Origin: Bradyrhizobium monzae
Lineage (GTDB): Bacteria; Pseudomonadota; Alphaproteobacteria; Rhizobiales; Xanthobacteraceae
Reading direction: 5' to 3'
Assembly: GCF_021458635.1 (NCBI RefSeq)
Contig: NZ_JAIRDQ010000003.1
Location: forward strand, 372,001 to 436,000
Length of the DNA stretch: 64,000 nucleotides
Each line of letters begins with the position of its first letter. Position 1 is the first letter of the stretch. A model generated the notes under the pieces. It did not search any database and was not told the DNA's origin. It was given only the letters and a program-made list of their open reading frames with translations. This document shows, piece by piece, positions 50,324 to 59,012 of this stretch. Position numbers and translations under genes: made by a program.

Positions 50324-51505
50324 ATGCCGACCTCTGACGCGGTGCTCGTCCTCAACGCAGGCTCGTCGAGCATCAAGTTCGGCCTGTTCGAGATCGGGGC
50401 GAGCGAACCTGCCCTGCTCTGCAAGGGCCTGCTTGACGAGCACGCGGCGAAGCCGCGGCTGGTGGCAAAGGGCCCATCGGGCGAGACGCTGTTCGAGAAG
50501 CAGAGGGAGGCGTCGGATACGGACGGGGGTCATCTGTTCGCCGACGTGCTCGGCTTCATCGAGGACCGTTTTGGCGAAGGCTGCCTGCGCGCCATGGGGC
50601 ATCGCATCGTCCATGGTGGTCCGGATTATTCCGGCCCCGTCGCGCTGACCGACGACGTCTATGGCAAGCTGGAGGCGCTGACGCCGCTGGCGCCGCTGCA
50701 TCAGCCGCGCTGCCTGGCACCGGTCCGAACCATCAGGGCGCTCCGCCCCTCGCTGACACAGATCGCCTGCTTCGACACCGCCTTCCATCACGGCCTTTCG
50801 CCGCCGGCGAGCCGCTTCGCGATTCCGGGACGTTATGAGGCGCGCGGCCTCCGGCGCTACGGCTTTCACGGGCTCTCGTTCGAATATGTCGCGGGCCGGC
50901 TCGCAAGGATCGCGCCGGAGCTTGCAGCCAAGCGCACCGTCATCGCCCATCTCGGCAATGGCGCGAGCCTCTGCGCGTTGCACGACGGCCGCAGCGTCGA
51001 CACCACGATGGGGCTGACACCGCTCGACGGTCTCGTGATGGGCACGCGCTGCGGCACCATCGATCCTGGCGTGCTGCTTTACCTGTTGCAGCACGAGAAA
51101 ATGTCGGTCGAGGATTTGCAGCATTTGCTCTATCACGAGTCCGGCCTGCTCGGCGTCTCCGGTGTCTCCGCGGACATGCGGACACTGCTTGCGAGCAGCG
51201 AGCCTGCGGCCCGGGAGGCGGTCGATCTCTTTGTCTTCCGCGCGGCGCAGGAGGTTGCGGTGATGGCGAACACGCTCGGCGGACTGGACTGTCTGGTCTT
51301 CACCGGCGGCATCGGCGAGCACGCGAAGGAGATCCGCAGCGCGATCGGCGCACGCCTCGCGTGGCTCGGCGTGCGCATCGATGCGGCGGCGAATGACGTA
51401 GGACGTGAACGTATCAGTGGCGGTGGTAGCGCGGTCGAGGTGTTCGTGATTCCAACCAATGAAGAACTGATGATAGCACGGCATTGCGTCGCGATGCTGC
51501 GGTGA
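50324..51505 (+). CDS. ackA: Acetate kinase
   Basis: This 393-residue kinase converts acetyl phosphate and ADP to acetate and ATP. Signatures are VLVLNAGSSSIKFGLF at the N-terminus, CFDTAFHHGL, GFHGLSFEYVAGRL, AHLGNGASLCALHDG and GGIGEHAKEIRSAIG. The C-terminal end is typical. It is the second gene of the xfp-ackA operon; no phosphotransacetylase gene is next to it. The 200-bp intergenic repeat follows. Confidence 0.96.
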   Translation: MPTSDAVLVLNAGSSSIKFGLFEIGASEPALLCKGLLDEHAAKPRLVAKGPSGETLFEKQREASDTDGGHLFADVLGFIEDRFGEGCLRAMGHRIVHGGPDYSGPVALTDDVYGKLEALTPLAPLHQPRCLAPVRTIRALRPSLTQIACFDTAFHHGLSPPASRFAIPGRYEARGLRRYGFHGLSFEYVAGRLARIAPELAAKRTVIAHLGNGASLCALHDGRSVDTTMGLTPLDGLVMGTRCGTIDPGVLLYLLQHEKMSVEDLQHLLYHESGLLGVSGVSADMRTLLASSEPAAREAVDLFVFRAAQEVAVMANTLGGLDCLVFTGGIGEHAKEIRSAIGARLAWLGVRIDAAANDVGRERISGGGSAVEVFVIPTNEELMIARHCVAMLR

Positions 51506-51531
51506 GATGAGGTCCGATCGGCAACTCCTAC

Positions 51532-51743
51532 TTCCCTTCTCCCCTTGTGGGAGAAGGTGGCGTAGGCGGCCTTCGGCCGCCGTTCTCAGGAACGCCGAAG
51601 CGAAGCTTCGGCTATGGCGCCGGATGAGGGGTTCTGTCCGCGCTCACACATGCAAATGAATGCGCGGAGACAGACCCCTCACCCAAGTGAACTTGTGTCT
51701 CCTTGCATCGCTGCCCTCTCCCACAAGGGGCGAGGGCACAGTC
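51532..51743. repeat. 200-bp intergenic repeat, copy A
   Basis: Starts CCCTTCTCCCCTTGTGGGAG, runs through CGGCCTTCGGCCGCC and GCCGAAGCGAAGCTTCGGC, and ends with CTCTCCCACAAGGGGCGAGG. The whole element is an interrupted palindrome. A copy in the opposite orientation is at 54552-54751. Confidence 0.85.
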
Positions 51744-51765
51744 ATGCGCATCTCGCCCGCTGAGC

Positions 51766-52605
51766 TCAGTGAATCCCGGCAAAGATCTGCACGCACCCGA
51801 TCACCACCTCGATCAGGATCAGCACCACCACCGCGATCTCGAGCCGGAGCGAGCGCTGGGTGTCGATGATGTCGGTCAGCGCATCGGCCGTCTCGGCTAC
51901 GACCGTGAGCTTGCGGTCGAGCGTGTCGAGACGTTCCTTCAGTTCGTACTCGTCTTCGAGACGCGCATAGAGCCGGTCGAGCTGCGGCTTTTCCCAGAGC
52001 GCATCGGGTTTTTCGGCAACCGCGACGCGGCCCGCGACGCGCTGCTGGACGAGCAGCGCGTTGCCGATCAGCTGCAGGATGCCCTTGCGCCGCCGCGACG
52101 TCCGGCCTTTCTCGGCGAGCTCGCGCGCAAAGGGCTCGATGACATCGAAGACCGCAGCGACGCGGCGCTCGTCGCGCGCCAGCGACGTGCTCTTGGCGAG
52201 CGCGTCCGCGATCAGCAGCAGCCGCTCGTCGGAAAACTTCGAGAGGTTGATCGGCCCGCCCGGCTGGATCGCCTCGGCGTTTTCGTCGTGGCAAAGCTGC
52301 GCCTGCGCAGTCTCCTCCTCATAGGGGCTGAGCTCGCCGATCACGCGCGACTTGAGACTGTCGATGAGAACCTTCTCCTCCGACGGCAACAGCCCGATCA
52401 GCACCACGACGCCGTAGCGGAAGATCACGGCAAGGCCGCCATGGGCGCGGAAGGCAGCCGGCGTCGAGGACACCAGCGTGCCGATCTCGAGCCCCGACGG
52501 ATTGATGCGCTCGCCCAGCATCACGGCGCGGATCCGCAAGGTCGGCGCGGCGTCCGGCTTCGGCAATGGCGACGTCGCGCCAATGGGAAGTTGATCGGCG
52601 TTCAT
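51766..52605 (-). CDS. RMD1/DUF155 family protein
   Basis: This 279-residue protein resembles RMD1/Sif2-type DUF155 proteins. It has an early RAHGGLAVIFRYGVVVLIGLLP segment, a helical middle, and one C-terminal transmembrane helix (LEIAVVVLILIEVVIGCVQIF) near the very end, which gives a tail-anchored layout. In yeast and animals this family acts in mitochondria; its bacterial role is not known. ATG at 52605 is used; GTG at 52614 is possible. The stop is 20 bp after repeat copy A. Confidence 0.83.
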   Translation of the reverse strand: MNADQLPIGATSPLPKPDAAPTLRIRAVMLGERINPSGLEIGTLVSSTPAAFRAHGGLAVIFRYGVVVLIGLLPSEEKVLIDSLKSRVIGELSPYEEETAQAQLCHDENAEAIQPGGPINLSKFSDERLLLIADALAKSTSLARDERRVAAVFDVIEPFARELAEKGRTSRRRKGILQLIGNALLVQQRVAGRVAVAEKPDALWEKPQLDRLYARLEDEYELKERLDTLDRKLTVVAETADALTDIIDTQRSLRLEIAVVVLILIEVVIGCVQIFAGIH

Positions 52606-52940
52606 TGGACACACCCCGCTCTGTGCGACGGCGCTTGCACGTTTTTCCCATCCGCACGGTCATGGGAGATTGCCGATGCAATCTCAGGGAACGGCGCCGT
52701 CACCTCTGACGATATCGGCAGGGAAACGCCCCGTTTGAAGCTCACGAAGCCGAAATTCGCCGAAACTTTCGGCAAAGTAACCAACCTGCGCACGACATAT
52801 TCGGCTGCGTTGGGCTCGCGCCGGTTTACCATCGCATGCCAAGGCGCAGCCGAAAAGTTGCACTCGGCAGCGCAGCGTGTTTATGACAACATCATAACAA
52901 GTTACGCTTCTCCCGAATTGCGGACATCGAAGTCTCAATC
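52606..52940. other. 335-bp divergent intergenic region
   Basis: No supported gene. It separates the RMD1 gene (minus) from the short glycosyltransferase gene (plus) and must contain both promoters. A perfect inverted repeat TTATGA-CAACA-TCATAA lies at 52881-52897, 44 bp before the glycosyltransferase start. Nothing else is recognised. Confidence 0.6.
52881..52897. promoter_or_regulatory. Inverted repeat upstream of the glycosyltransferase gene
   Basis: TTATGACAACATCATAA is a perfect 6-5-6 inverted repeat in an AT-rich patch just before the gene, in the position of an operator or activator site. No matching regulator is assigned. Confidence 0.35.
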
Positions 52941-53516
52941 ATGCTGAGCGTCATCATTCCGACCGAAGGCGTCGAGCAGACCGCGGTCGCAACTCTGACC
53001 GCGCTGGTCCCCGGTGCCGCGGCGGGCATCATCAAGGAAGTCTTGCTGGTCGACGGCACCCACAACGGCGTCATCGAGCGCGTTGCCGACGTCGCCGGCT
53101 GCCGTTTCATTGGCTGCGAGGGACCTTCGCAAGGCGCAGCACTCGCCGCCGGCGCGCTCCAGGCGCGTTCGCCGTGGCTGATGTTCCTCCCTGCCGGCGC
53201 GGTGCTGGACACCGGCTGGATCGAGGAGACCACCCAATTCATCCAGGCCGTCGCAACCAGCGGCCGGGATCGGGCCGCGGTGTTCCGCTACGCGCGCTCG
53301 CCTTACGCCGATACCGGCTTCCGTGACGTCCTGTGGTCGGTGGCGCGCATGCTGGTCGGCCCCCTCGGCGATCAGGGACTTTTGATCGCACGGGATCATT
53401 ACGACCGGATCGGCGGCTATCCGCCCCAGGCCCGGCGGTCCGAGGCGCGGCTGCTCAGGCGGCTCGGCCGCTCCTCCCGGACATTGTTGCGCAGCCGGAT
53501 CGTCATGGTCGCGTGA
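52941..53516 (+). CDS. Short family-2 (GT-A) glycosyltransferase-like protein
   Basis: This 191-residue protein has the start LSVIIPTEGVEQTAVATLTAL and EVLLVDGTHNGVIERVAD, as in GT2 nucleotide-binding halves. A later GPSQGAALAAGALQA and LMFLPAGAVLDTGW replace the usual DxD region: the expected DDD/DxD metal motif reads PAGAVLD. The protein is shorter than most GT2 enzymes (230 or more), so activity is uncertain. It lies between a divergent RMD1 gene and the MarR-GNAT gene. Confidence 0.7.
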   Translation: MLSVIIPTEGVEQTAVATLTALVPGAAAGIIKEVLLVDGTHNGVIERVADVAGCRFIGCEGPSQGAALAAGALQARSPWLMFLPAGAVLDTGWIEETTQFIQAVATSGRDRAAVFRYARSPYADTGFRDVLWSVARMLVGPLGDQGLLIARDHYDRIGGYPPQARRSEARLLRRLGRSSRTLLRSRIVMVA

Positions 53517-53537
53517 GGCCACCAGATACTTGCCAAA

Positions 53538-53555
53538 GTCAAATAATTATTTGAC
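53538..53555. promoter_or_regulatory. Perfect 18-bp palindrome before the MarR-GNAT gene, probable operator
   Basis: GTCAAATAATTATTTGAC equals its own reverse complement. It starts 41 bp before the ATG at 53579 of a MarR-type gene and overlaps the likely promoter region, as usual for MarR autoregulation. Confidence 0.65.
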
Positions 53556-53578
53556 AATAGCAATTATTGAGGTGTCCC

Positions 53579-54508
53579 ATGTCCATCGACGGTCCCGACG
53601 ACCAGATCGCAGCGGTTCGCGCCTTCAACCGCTTCTATACCCGCAAGCTCGGCGTGCTCGACCAGCACCTGGGAAACAGCCCGTTTTCGCTCAGCGAGGC
53701 CCGCGTGCTCTATGAGCTCGCGCATCGCGACGACCTTGCGGCCAAAGAGATCGGAAACGAGCTCGGTCTCGACCCCGGCTATCTCAGCCGCATCGTCCAG
53801 AGCTTCGACGAGAAGGGCCTGATCACACGAAAGCCGCTGCCGGCAGATCGCAGGCAATACCAGCTGAGCCTCACCGCCAAGGGGCGCCAGACCTTCGCCA
53901 AGCTGAGCCTGAGCTCGCAAAATGAGGTCGCCGCCATGCTGGCGCAGCTTTCGTCCGGCGATGCGACGCGGCTCACGCAGGCGATGGCGACCATTGAGGC
54001 CGTGCTGCAGCAACGCCGAAACCAGCCCGCTTCTGTCGTGCTGCGCAGCCATCACGTCGGTGACATGGGCTGGGTCATCTCCCGGCAGGCCGCCGCCTAC
54101 GCCGCCGACTACAACTGGGACATCAGCTACGAGGCGTTGGTCGCCGAGATCTGCGCACAGTTCATCAAGAATTACGACGCCACTCGAGAGCACTGCTGGA
54201 TCGCTGAAGTTGGCGGCGAACCGGTCGGCTCGGTCTTTCTGGTCAAGGCCACCGACGAGATCGCCAAGCTGCGCCTGTTGCAGGTGGAGAAGAAAGCCCG
54301 CGGGCTCGGTGTCGGCCGCGCGCTGGTCGAGCAATGCATGCAGGGCGCGCGCGAGCGAGGCTACCGCCGCATGACGCTGTGGACGCAGAGCATTCTTGTC
54401 GCCGCACGTGGCATCTATCAGAGCGCAGGATTCAAGATGGTCAAGGAAGAGAAGCACCACAGCTTCGGTGCCGATCTGGTTGGCGAGACCTGGGAGCGGG
54501 ATCTGTAG
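53579..54508 (+). CDS. MarR-type regulator fused to GNAT acetyltransferase
   Basis: This 309-residue protein has two parts. A MarR winged helix (about 5-145) includes LSEARVLYELAHRDDLAAKEIGNELGLDPGYLSRIVQSF. A GNAT domain (about 150-309) contains the acetyl-CoA motif KKARGLGVGRALVEQCM (both given as landmarks). Such fusions are known in several bacteria and may sense or modify small amines. ATG at 53579 has GAGGT 5 nt upstream. The palindrome before it suggests autoregulation. Confidence 0.9.
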   Translation: MSIDGPDDQIAAVRAFNRFYTRKLGVLDQHLGNSPFSLSEARVLYELAHRDDLAAKEIGNELGLDPGYLSRIVQSFDEKGLITRKPLPADRRQYQLSLTAKGRQTFAKLSLSSQNEVAAMLAQLSSGDATRLTQAMATIEAVLQQRRNQPASVVLRSHHVGDMGWVISRQAAAYAADYNWDISYEALVAEICAQFIKNYDATREHCWIAEVGGEPVGSVFLVKATDEIAKLRLLQVEKKARGLGVGRALVEQCMQGARERGYRRMTLWTQSILVAARGIYQSAGFKMVKEEKHHSFGADLVGETWERDL

Positions 54509-54551
54509 CTGCGCGATGCGCGTTGCGGATTGCGGAGTGATGCGGATTATA

Positions 54552-54751
54552 GTGCCCTCTCCCCTTGTAGGAGAGGGCTGCGATACTCGTAGATGCGAAC
54601 TCGCTTGGGTGAGGGGTATGTCTCCGAGCACTCAGCGCGCGCGGATAGATACCCGTCATCCGGCGCCATAGCCGAAGCTTCGCTTCGGCGTTCCTGAGAA
54701 ACGGCGGCCGAAGGCCGCCTATGCCACCTTCTCACACAAGGGGAGAAGGGA
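54552..54751. repeat. 200-bp intergenic repeat, copy B (inverted relative to copy A)
   Basis: Starts GTGCCCTCTCCCCTTGTAGG and ends with CACAAGGGGAGAAGGG; the interior GCCGAAGCTTCGCTTCGGC and GGCGGCCGAAGGCCGCC are the mirrored segments of copy A at 51532-51743. The end abuts the moaB stop. Confidence 0.85.
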
Positions 54752-54759
54752 AGAGAGCA

Positions 54760-55323
54760 TCACACCGTCGCGCCCTGCGCCTTGGGCCTGCGCAGATGCT
54801 CGTCCAGCCGCGGCATGATCTCGACGAAATTGCAAGGCCGTGTGCGGTAGTCGAGTTGGGCGGCCAAAATGCCGTCCCAGCCGTCGCGGCAGGCGCCGGG
54901 CGAGCCTGGCAGGCAAAAGATGTAGGTCGCACCCGTGACGCCCGCGGTGGCGCGGCTCTGGATCGTCGACGTGCCGATCTTGGCGTGGCTCAGCATGTGG
55001 AAGGCGATGGAGAAGCCGTCCATGCGCTTCTCGAACAACGGCTCGATCGCCTCCGGCGTGACGTCGCGTCCGGTGAAGCCCGTGCCGCCGGTGGTGATGA
55101 CGACGTCGACGCCGGCGTCTGCAACCCAGCGGCGGATGACGGCGCGGATGGCCTCGACGTCATCGGTGACGATCTCGCGCGCGGCGAGGTGATGACCGGC
55201 GGCAGTGAGACGGTCGACGAGCGTCTGGCCGGACTTGTCATCCGCAAGCGCGCGCGTGTCGGAGACGGTGAGCACCGCGATGTTGAGCGGGATGAATTGT
55301 TTTGTCTCGTCGATGGAGGCCAT
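54760..55323 (-). CDS. moaB: Molybdenum cofactor biosynthesis protein B
   Basis: This 187-residue MPT-binding protein of the MoaB/Mog/MogA fold adenylylates molybdopterin. Core signatures are NIAVLTVSDTRALADDKSG, VVITTGGTGFTGRDVTPEAI and FCLPGSPGACRDGWDGIL. Length is slightly above the E. coli MoaB (170). It stands alone on the minus strand between intergenic repeats, away from other moa genes. Confidence 0.93.
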   Translation of the reverse strand: MASIDETKQFIPLNIAVLTVSDTRALADDKSGQTLVDRLTAAGHHLAAREIVTDDVEAIRAVIRRWVADAGVDVVITTGGTGFTGRDVTPEAIEPLFEKRMDGFSIAFHMLSHAKIGTSTIQSRATAGVTGATYIFCLPGSPGACRDGWDGILAAQLDYRTRPCNFVEIMPRLDEHLRRPKAQGATV

Positions 55324-55333
55324 GGCTCATTCC

Positions 55334-55475
55334 TCTCGTGTCCCGGACGTGGTGCAGCGTGAAACGCTGCTGCGCAGAGCCGGGACCCATTGTGACAGAC
55401 GCAAGGACCGGCATTGTGGGCCCCGGCTCTGCAGCGCACCGCTGAAGAAGCGCCGCGCTGCGTCCGGGGCACGAG
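55334..55475. repeat. Palindromic repeat (CTCGTGTCCCGGACG type, long copy)
   Basis: CTCGTGTCCCGGACGTGGTG at the left is mirrored by CTGCGTCCGGGGCACGAG at the right; GTGAAACGCTGCTGCGCAGA is shared with the shorter copy at 34476-34552. Confidence 0.82.
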
Positions 55476-55482
55476 ACCTGCG

Positions 55483-56430
55483 CTACGGCCCGCCGCCGCC
55501 GAACGTGTTGCAGGCCTGCACCGTGCCCTGCTGATAGCCGGTCATGAACCACTGCTTGCGCTGCGCGGCCGAGCCGTGGGTGAAGGAATCGGGCACGACG
55601 CGCCCCGTGGCCTGACGCTGCAGCGTATCGTCGCCGATCGCGCTCGCCGTGGTCAGCGCGGCGTCGATGTCGCCGGCTTCGAGGAAGTTCGGACGCTTCT
55701 TCGCCTCGCGATTGACCCAGACACCGGACAGACAGTCGGCCTGCAATTCGACCCTCACCTGGAGCGCATTGGCCTCGGCCTTGCTGCCGGCCTGCTGCTG
55801 CAGACGCGTCACCTTCGGAATGATGCCGAGCAGGTTCTGGATGTGATGGCCGGCTTCATGCGCGATGATGTAGGCGGTGGTGAAATTGCACGCTGACTTG
55901 CCGGAGCAGCCGCGGAAGCGCGTCTCGACCTCGCGGAAGAACCCGGTGTCGAGGAAGATGGTGCGGTCGGGCGGGCAGTAGAACGGCCCCATCGCCGACT
56001 CCGCCCGGCCGCAGCGGCCGCCATTGGTGGCGTTGCGGAACAGCACCACCTTCGGGCCGGTGTAGGACTGGCCGCTGGCCTGGAAGATCTCGCTCCAGCG
56101 ATCGTCGATCTCGCCGAGGATGCCGGAGATCATGCTGCCCATCTCGTCGGTCGGCGCGCCGCGCTTGGCCTGCGTCGAGGGACGGTCGCTCTGGTAGCTC
56201 GGCGCCTGGCCGCCGCCGGTGAGGATCTCGGCGCCGCCGATCAGGATGCGCGGATCGATGCCGAACGCATAGCCGACCAGGCCGAGCACGATGATGGTGC
56301 CGATGCCGAGGCCGCCACCGCCCATCGGCAGGCCGAACCCGCCGCCGCCTCCACCGCCGCCAAATCCTCCACCACCGTCGTCGCGACGATCCTCGACGTC
56401 GTCGCTGCGGCGGAAATCATCGTAGCGCAT
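55483..56430 (-). CDS. YpfJ-family neutral zinc metallopeptidase
   Basis: This 315-residue protein has the zinc motif HEAGHHIQNLLG (HExxH with the catalytic Glu) near 185-196 and a downstream Glu. A glycine-rich run (about 20-35) precedes one membrane-spanning segment (IGTIIVLGLVGYAFGI). Four Cys that probably make disulfides (RCGR, FYCPPD, RGCSGK, SACNF) suggest a periplasmic catalytic domain. It matches the YpfJ/KPN_02809 group, function unknown. ATG at 56430 begins MRYDDFRRSDDVEDRR. Confidence 0.88.
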   Translation of the reverse strand: MRYDDFRRSDDVEDRRDDGGGGFGGGGGGGGFGLPMGGGGLGIGTIIVLGLVGYAFGIDPRILIGGAEILTGGGQAPSYQSDRPSTQAKRGAPTDEMGSMISGILGEIDDRWSEIFQASGQSYTGPKVVLFRNATNGGRCGRAESAMGPFYCPPDRTIFLDTGFFREVETRFRGCSGKSACNFTTAYIIAHEAGHHIQNLLGIIPKVTRLQQQAGSKAEANALQVRVELQADCLSGVWVNREAKKRPNFLEAGDIDAALTTASAIGDDTLQRQATGRVVPDSFTHGSAAQRKQWFMTGYQQGTVQACNTFGGGGP

Positions 56431-56748
56431 GGCGGGCTTCCCTCAGGTCGGCGATTGCATGGCGTGGGCACGCGGAAACGCGAAAACCTCTACGCGCCAC
56501 ATACGTAAAATTTCCATTGCGTTAATCAATATCCCGCTCGGCAATTATTGCCTAGTGCGAGAGCGTGCGACGCCAGCAATTTTTTCCGAGGGCCAAGCAT
56601 TTTTTTCCGAGAGAAATTTGGAGTCTTTTTGCCGCTCCAGCCACTCCCGCAACGCGAAGAAACGCGAAACACACTGCAAAACACGGCAAATGCGCGCAGC
56701 GCCTCGCGCGCAATGCGCGATCGCCGGCCTGCTCACGAAAGCAGCGGG

Positions 56749-56763
56749 TTAAGTCGATTTTTA
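56749..56763. promoter_or_regulatory. CtrA-like site before ccrM
   Basis: TTAA-N7-TTTA differs at one base from the CtrA consensus TTAA-N7-TTAA. It is about 83 bp before the ccrM start. In Caulobacter, ccrM is activated by CtrA. Single-site evidence only. Confidence 0.45.
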
Positions 56764-56826
56764 CTTTGCCGCTTCATTGTAACGGTCAGTCGGTTGTTTG
56801 GTCCCGCGTCGCCGACAGCGTCGCCT

Positions 56827-57973
<1,147 letters not shown>

Positions 57974-58280
57974 CCGCTTCCGATCACTCGTCTCAAGGGG
58001 GGCAAAGGCGCAAAGCGCCGTGCCCACCATCTCTCCAAGAAATCGATGGAATTGGTGGGCACGCTATCGCTTTGCCCACCCTACGGCACCTGGGCCGTGG
58101 CCCTTACGGCCGCCATCTGCCTTTGTTACGCCCGCCGATCTGCGTCATGCGCAGATACCGCACGGCAATCTCGCCGGTTGCGTCCCCCGACAGGGTTCGG
58201 GCAAGAGAAGGCCGCCTCGCGGCAATGATGCTGCGTCCGCTATCGGCTACCAACACTTGCACCCACTTGGGAGACGCCCG
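57974..58280. other. 307-bp region between ccrM and a glutathione transferase gene
   Basis: Contains the palindromic repeat at 57997-58085 and, nearer the transferase gene, a perfect inverted repeat ATCTGCG-TCATG-CGCAGAT at 58138-58156, 125 bp before the ATG. No gene is supported. Confidence 0.6.
57997..58085. repeat. Palindromic repeat (GGGTGGGCAAA type, second copy)
   Basis: The left arm with GGCAAAGGCGCAAAGCGCCG and GTGCCCACC pairs with GGTGGGCACG...TTTGCCCACCCTA at right. Relative to 5761-5857 the left arm is diverged, but both inner and outer pairs are kept. Confidence 0.8.
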
Positions 58281-58961
58281 ATGCTCAAATTCTATTTCAA
58301 CGGATCGCCGAACCCGACCAAGGTCGCGCTCTTCCTCGAAGAGGCTGGCCTGGCGTTCGAGCCCGTGAAGATCGACACCCGCAAGGGCGAGCAGTTCACG
58401 CCGGACTATCTGAAGATCAATCCGAACGCCAAGGTGCCGGCGATCGACGACAACGGCACGATCGTGTTCGATTCGAACGCGATCCTGCTCTATCTCGCCG
58501 AGAAGACCGGACAATTCCTGCCCGCGAATCGCGCGGAATTGCTGTCCTGGCTGATGTTCGTGGCATCCGGCGTCGGGCCGTATTCGGGTCAGGCCGTGCA
58601 CTTCAAGCATTTTGCGCCGAAGGACCAGAACCACGACTACGCCCACAACCGCTACCAGTACGAGACCGACCGCCACTACAAGATTCTCGACGGTCATCTC
58701 AAAGGCCGCAGCTACATGGTCGGCGACGACTATTCGATCGTCGACATGGCGCTGTGGGGCTGGGCGCGGATGGTGCCGTTCAAGCTCGGCGATGACGCTT
58801 TTGCGCGCTACCCGAACGTGAAGCGGCTGATCGACGAGATCTCGGCGCGGCCGGCAGCTAGCCGCGCGATCGCGCTGAAGGACAAGTTCACCTTCAAGGC
58901 CGAGATGGACGACGAGGCCCGTCGCAACATGTTCGGGCACATGACGACCAAAGTGGCCTGA
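58281..58961 (+). CDS. Glutathione S-transferase family protein
   Basis: This 226-residue protein has a thioredoxin-fold N-terminus (1-80: KFYFNGSPNPTKVALFLEEAGLAFE, then NPNAKVPAIDDN and FDSNAILLYLAEKTG). The catalytic position is probably Ser8 or Asn7 in NGSPNPTK, as in the YfcG/GstB group. A C-terminal helical domain with YSIVDMALWGWARM completes the fold. GGGAG lies 7 nt before the ATG at 58281. A strong terminator follows. The substrate is unknown. Confidence 0.9.
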   Translation: MLKFYFNGSPNPTKVALFLEEAGLAFEPVKIDTRKGEQFTPDYLKINPNAKVPAIDDNGTIVFDSNAILLYLAEKTGQFLPANRAELLSWLMFVASGVGPYSGQAVHFKHFAPKDQNHDYAHNRYQYETDRHYKILDGHLKGRSYMVGDDYSIVDMALWGWARMVPFKLGDDAFARYPNVKRLIDEISARPAASRAIALKDKFTFKAEMDDEARRNMFGHMTTKVA

Positions 58962-58980
58962 TCACATCTCGTCGCGATTG

Positions 58981-59010
58981 AAGGCCACGCGCACGCGCGT
59001 GGCCTTTTGC
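58981..59010 (+). terminator. Rho-independent terminator after the glutathione transferase gene
   Basis: AAGGCCACGCG (58981-58991) pairs with CGCGTGGCCTT (58996-59006) and is followed by TTGCTTT. It lies between convergent genes (next is a chemoreceptor on the minus strand) and may also act in reverse, where the T-run is weaker. Confidence 0.85.
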
Positions 59011-59012
59011 TT

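Noticed and set aside
56545..56736. 63-codon minus-strand frame in the ccrM upstream region
   Set aside because: No ribosome-binding site, odd composition with Cys and aromatic clusters, and no resemblance to a known small protein; treated as non-coding.
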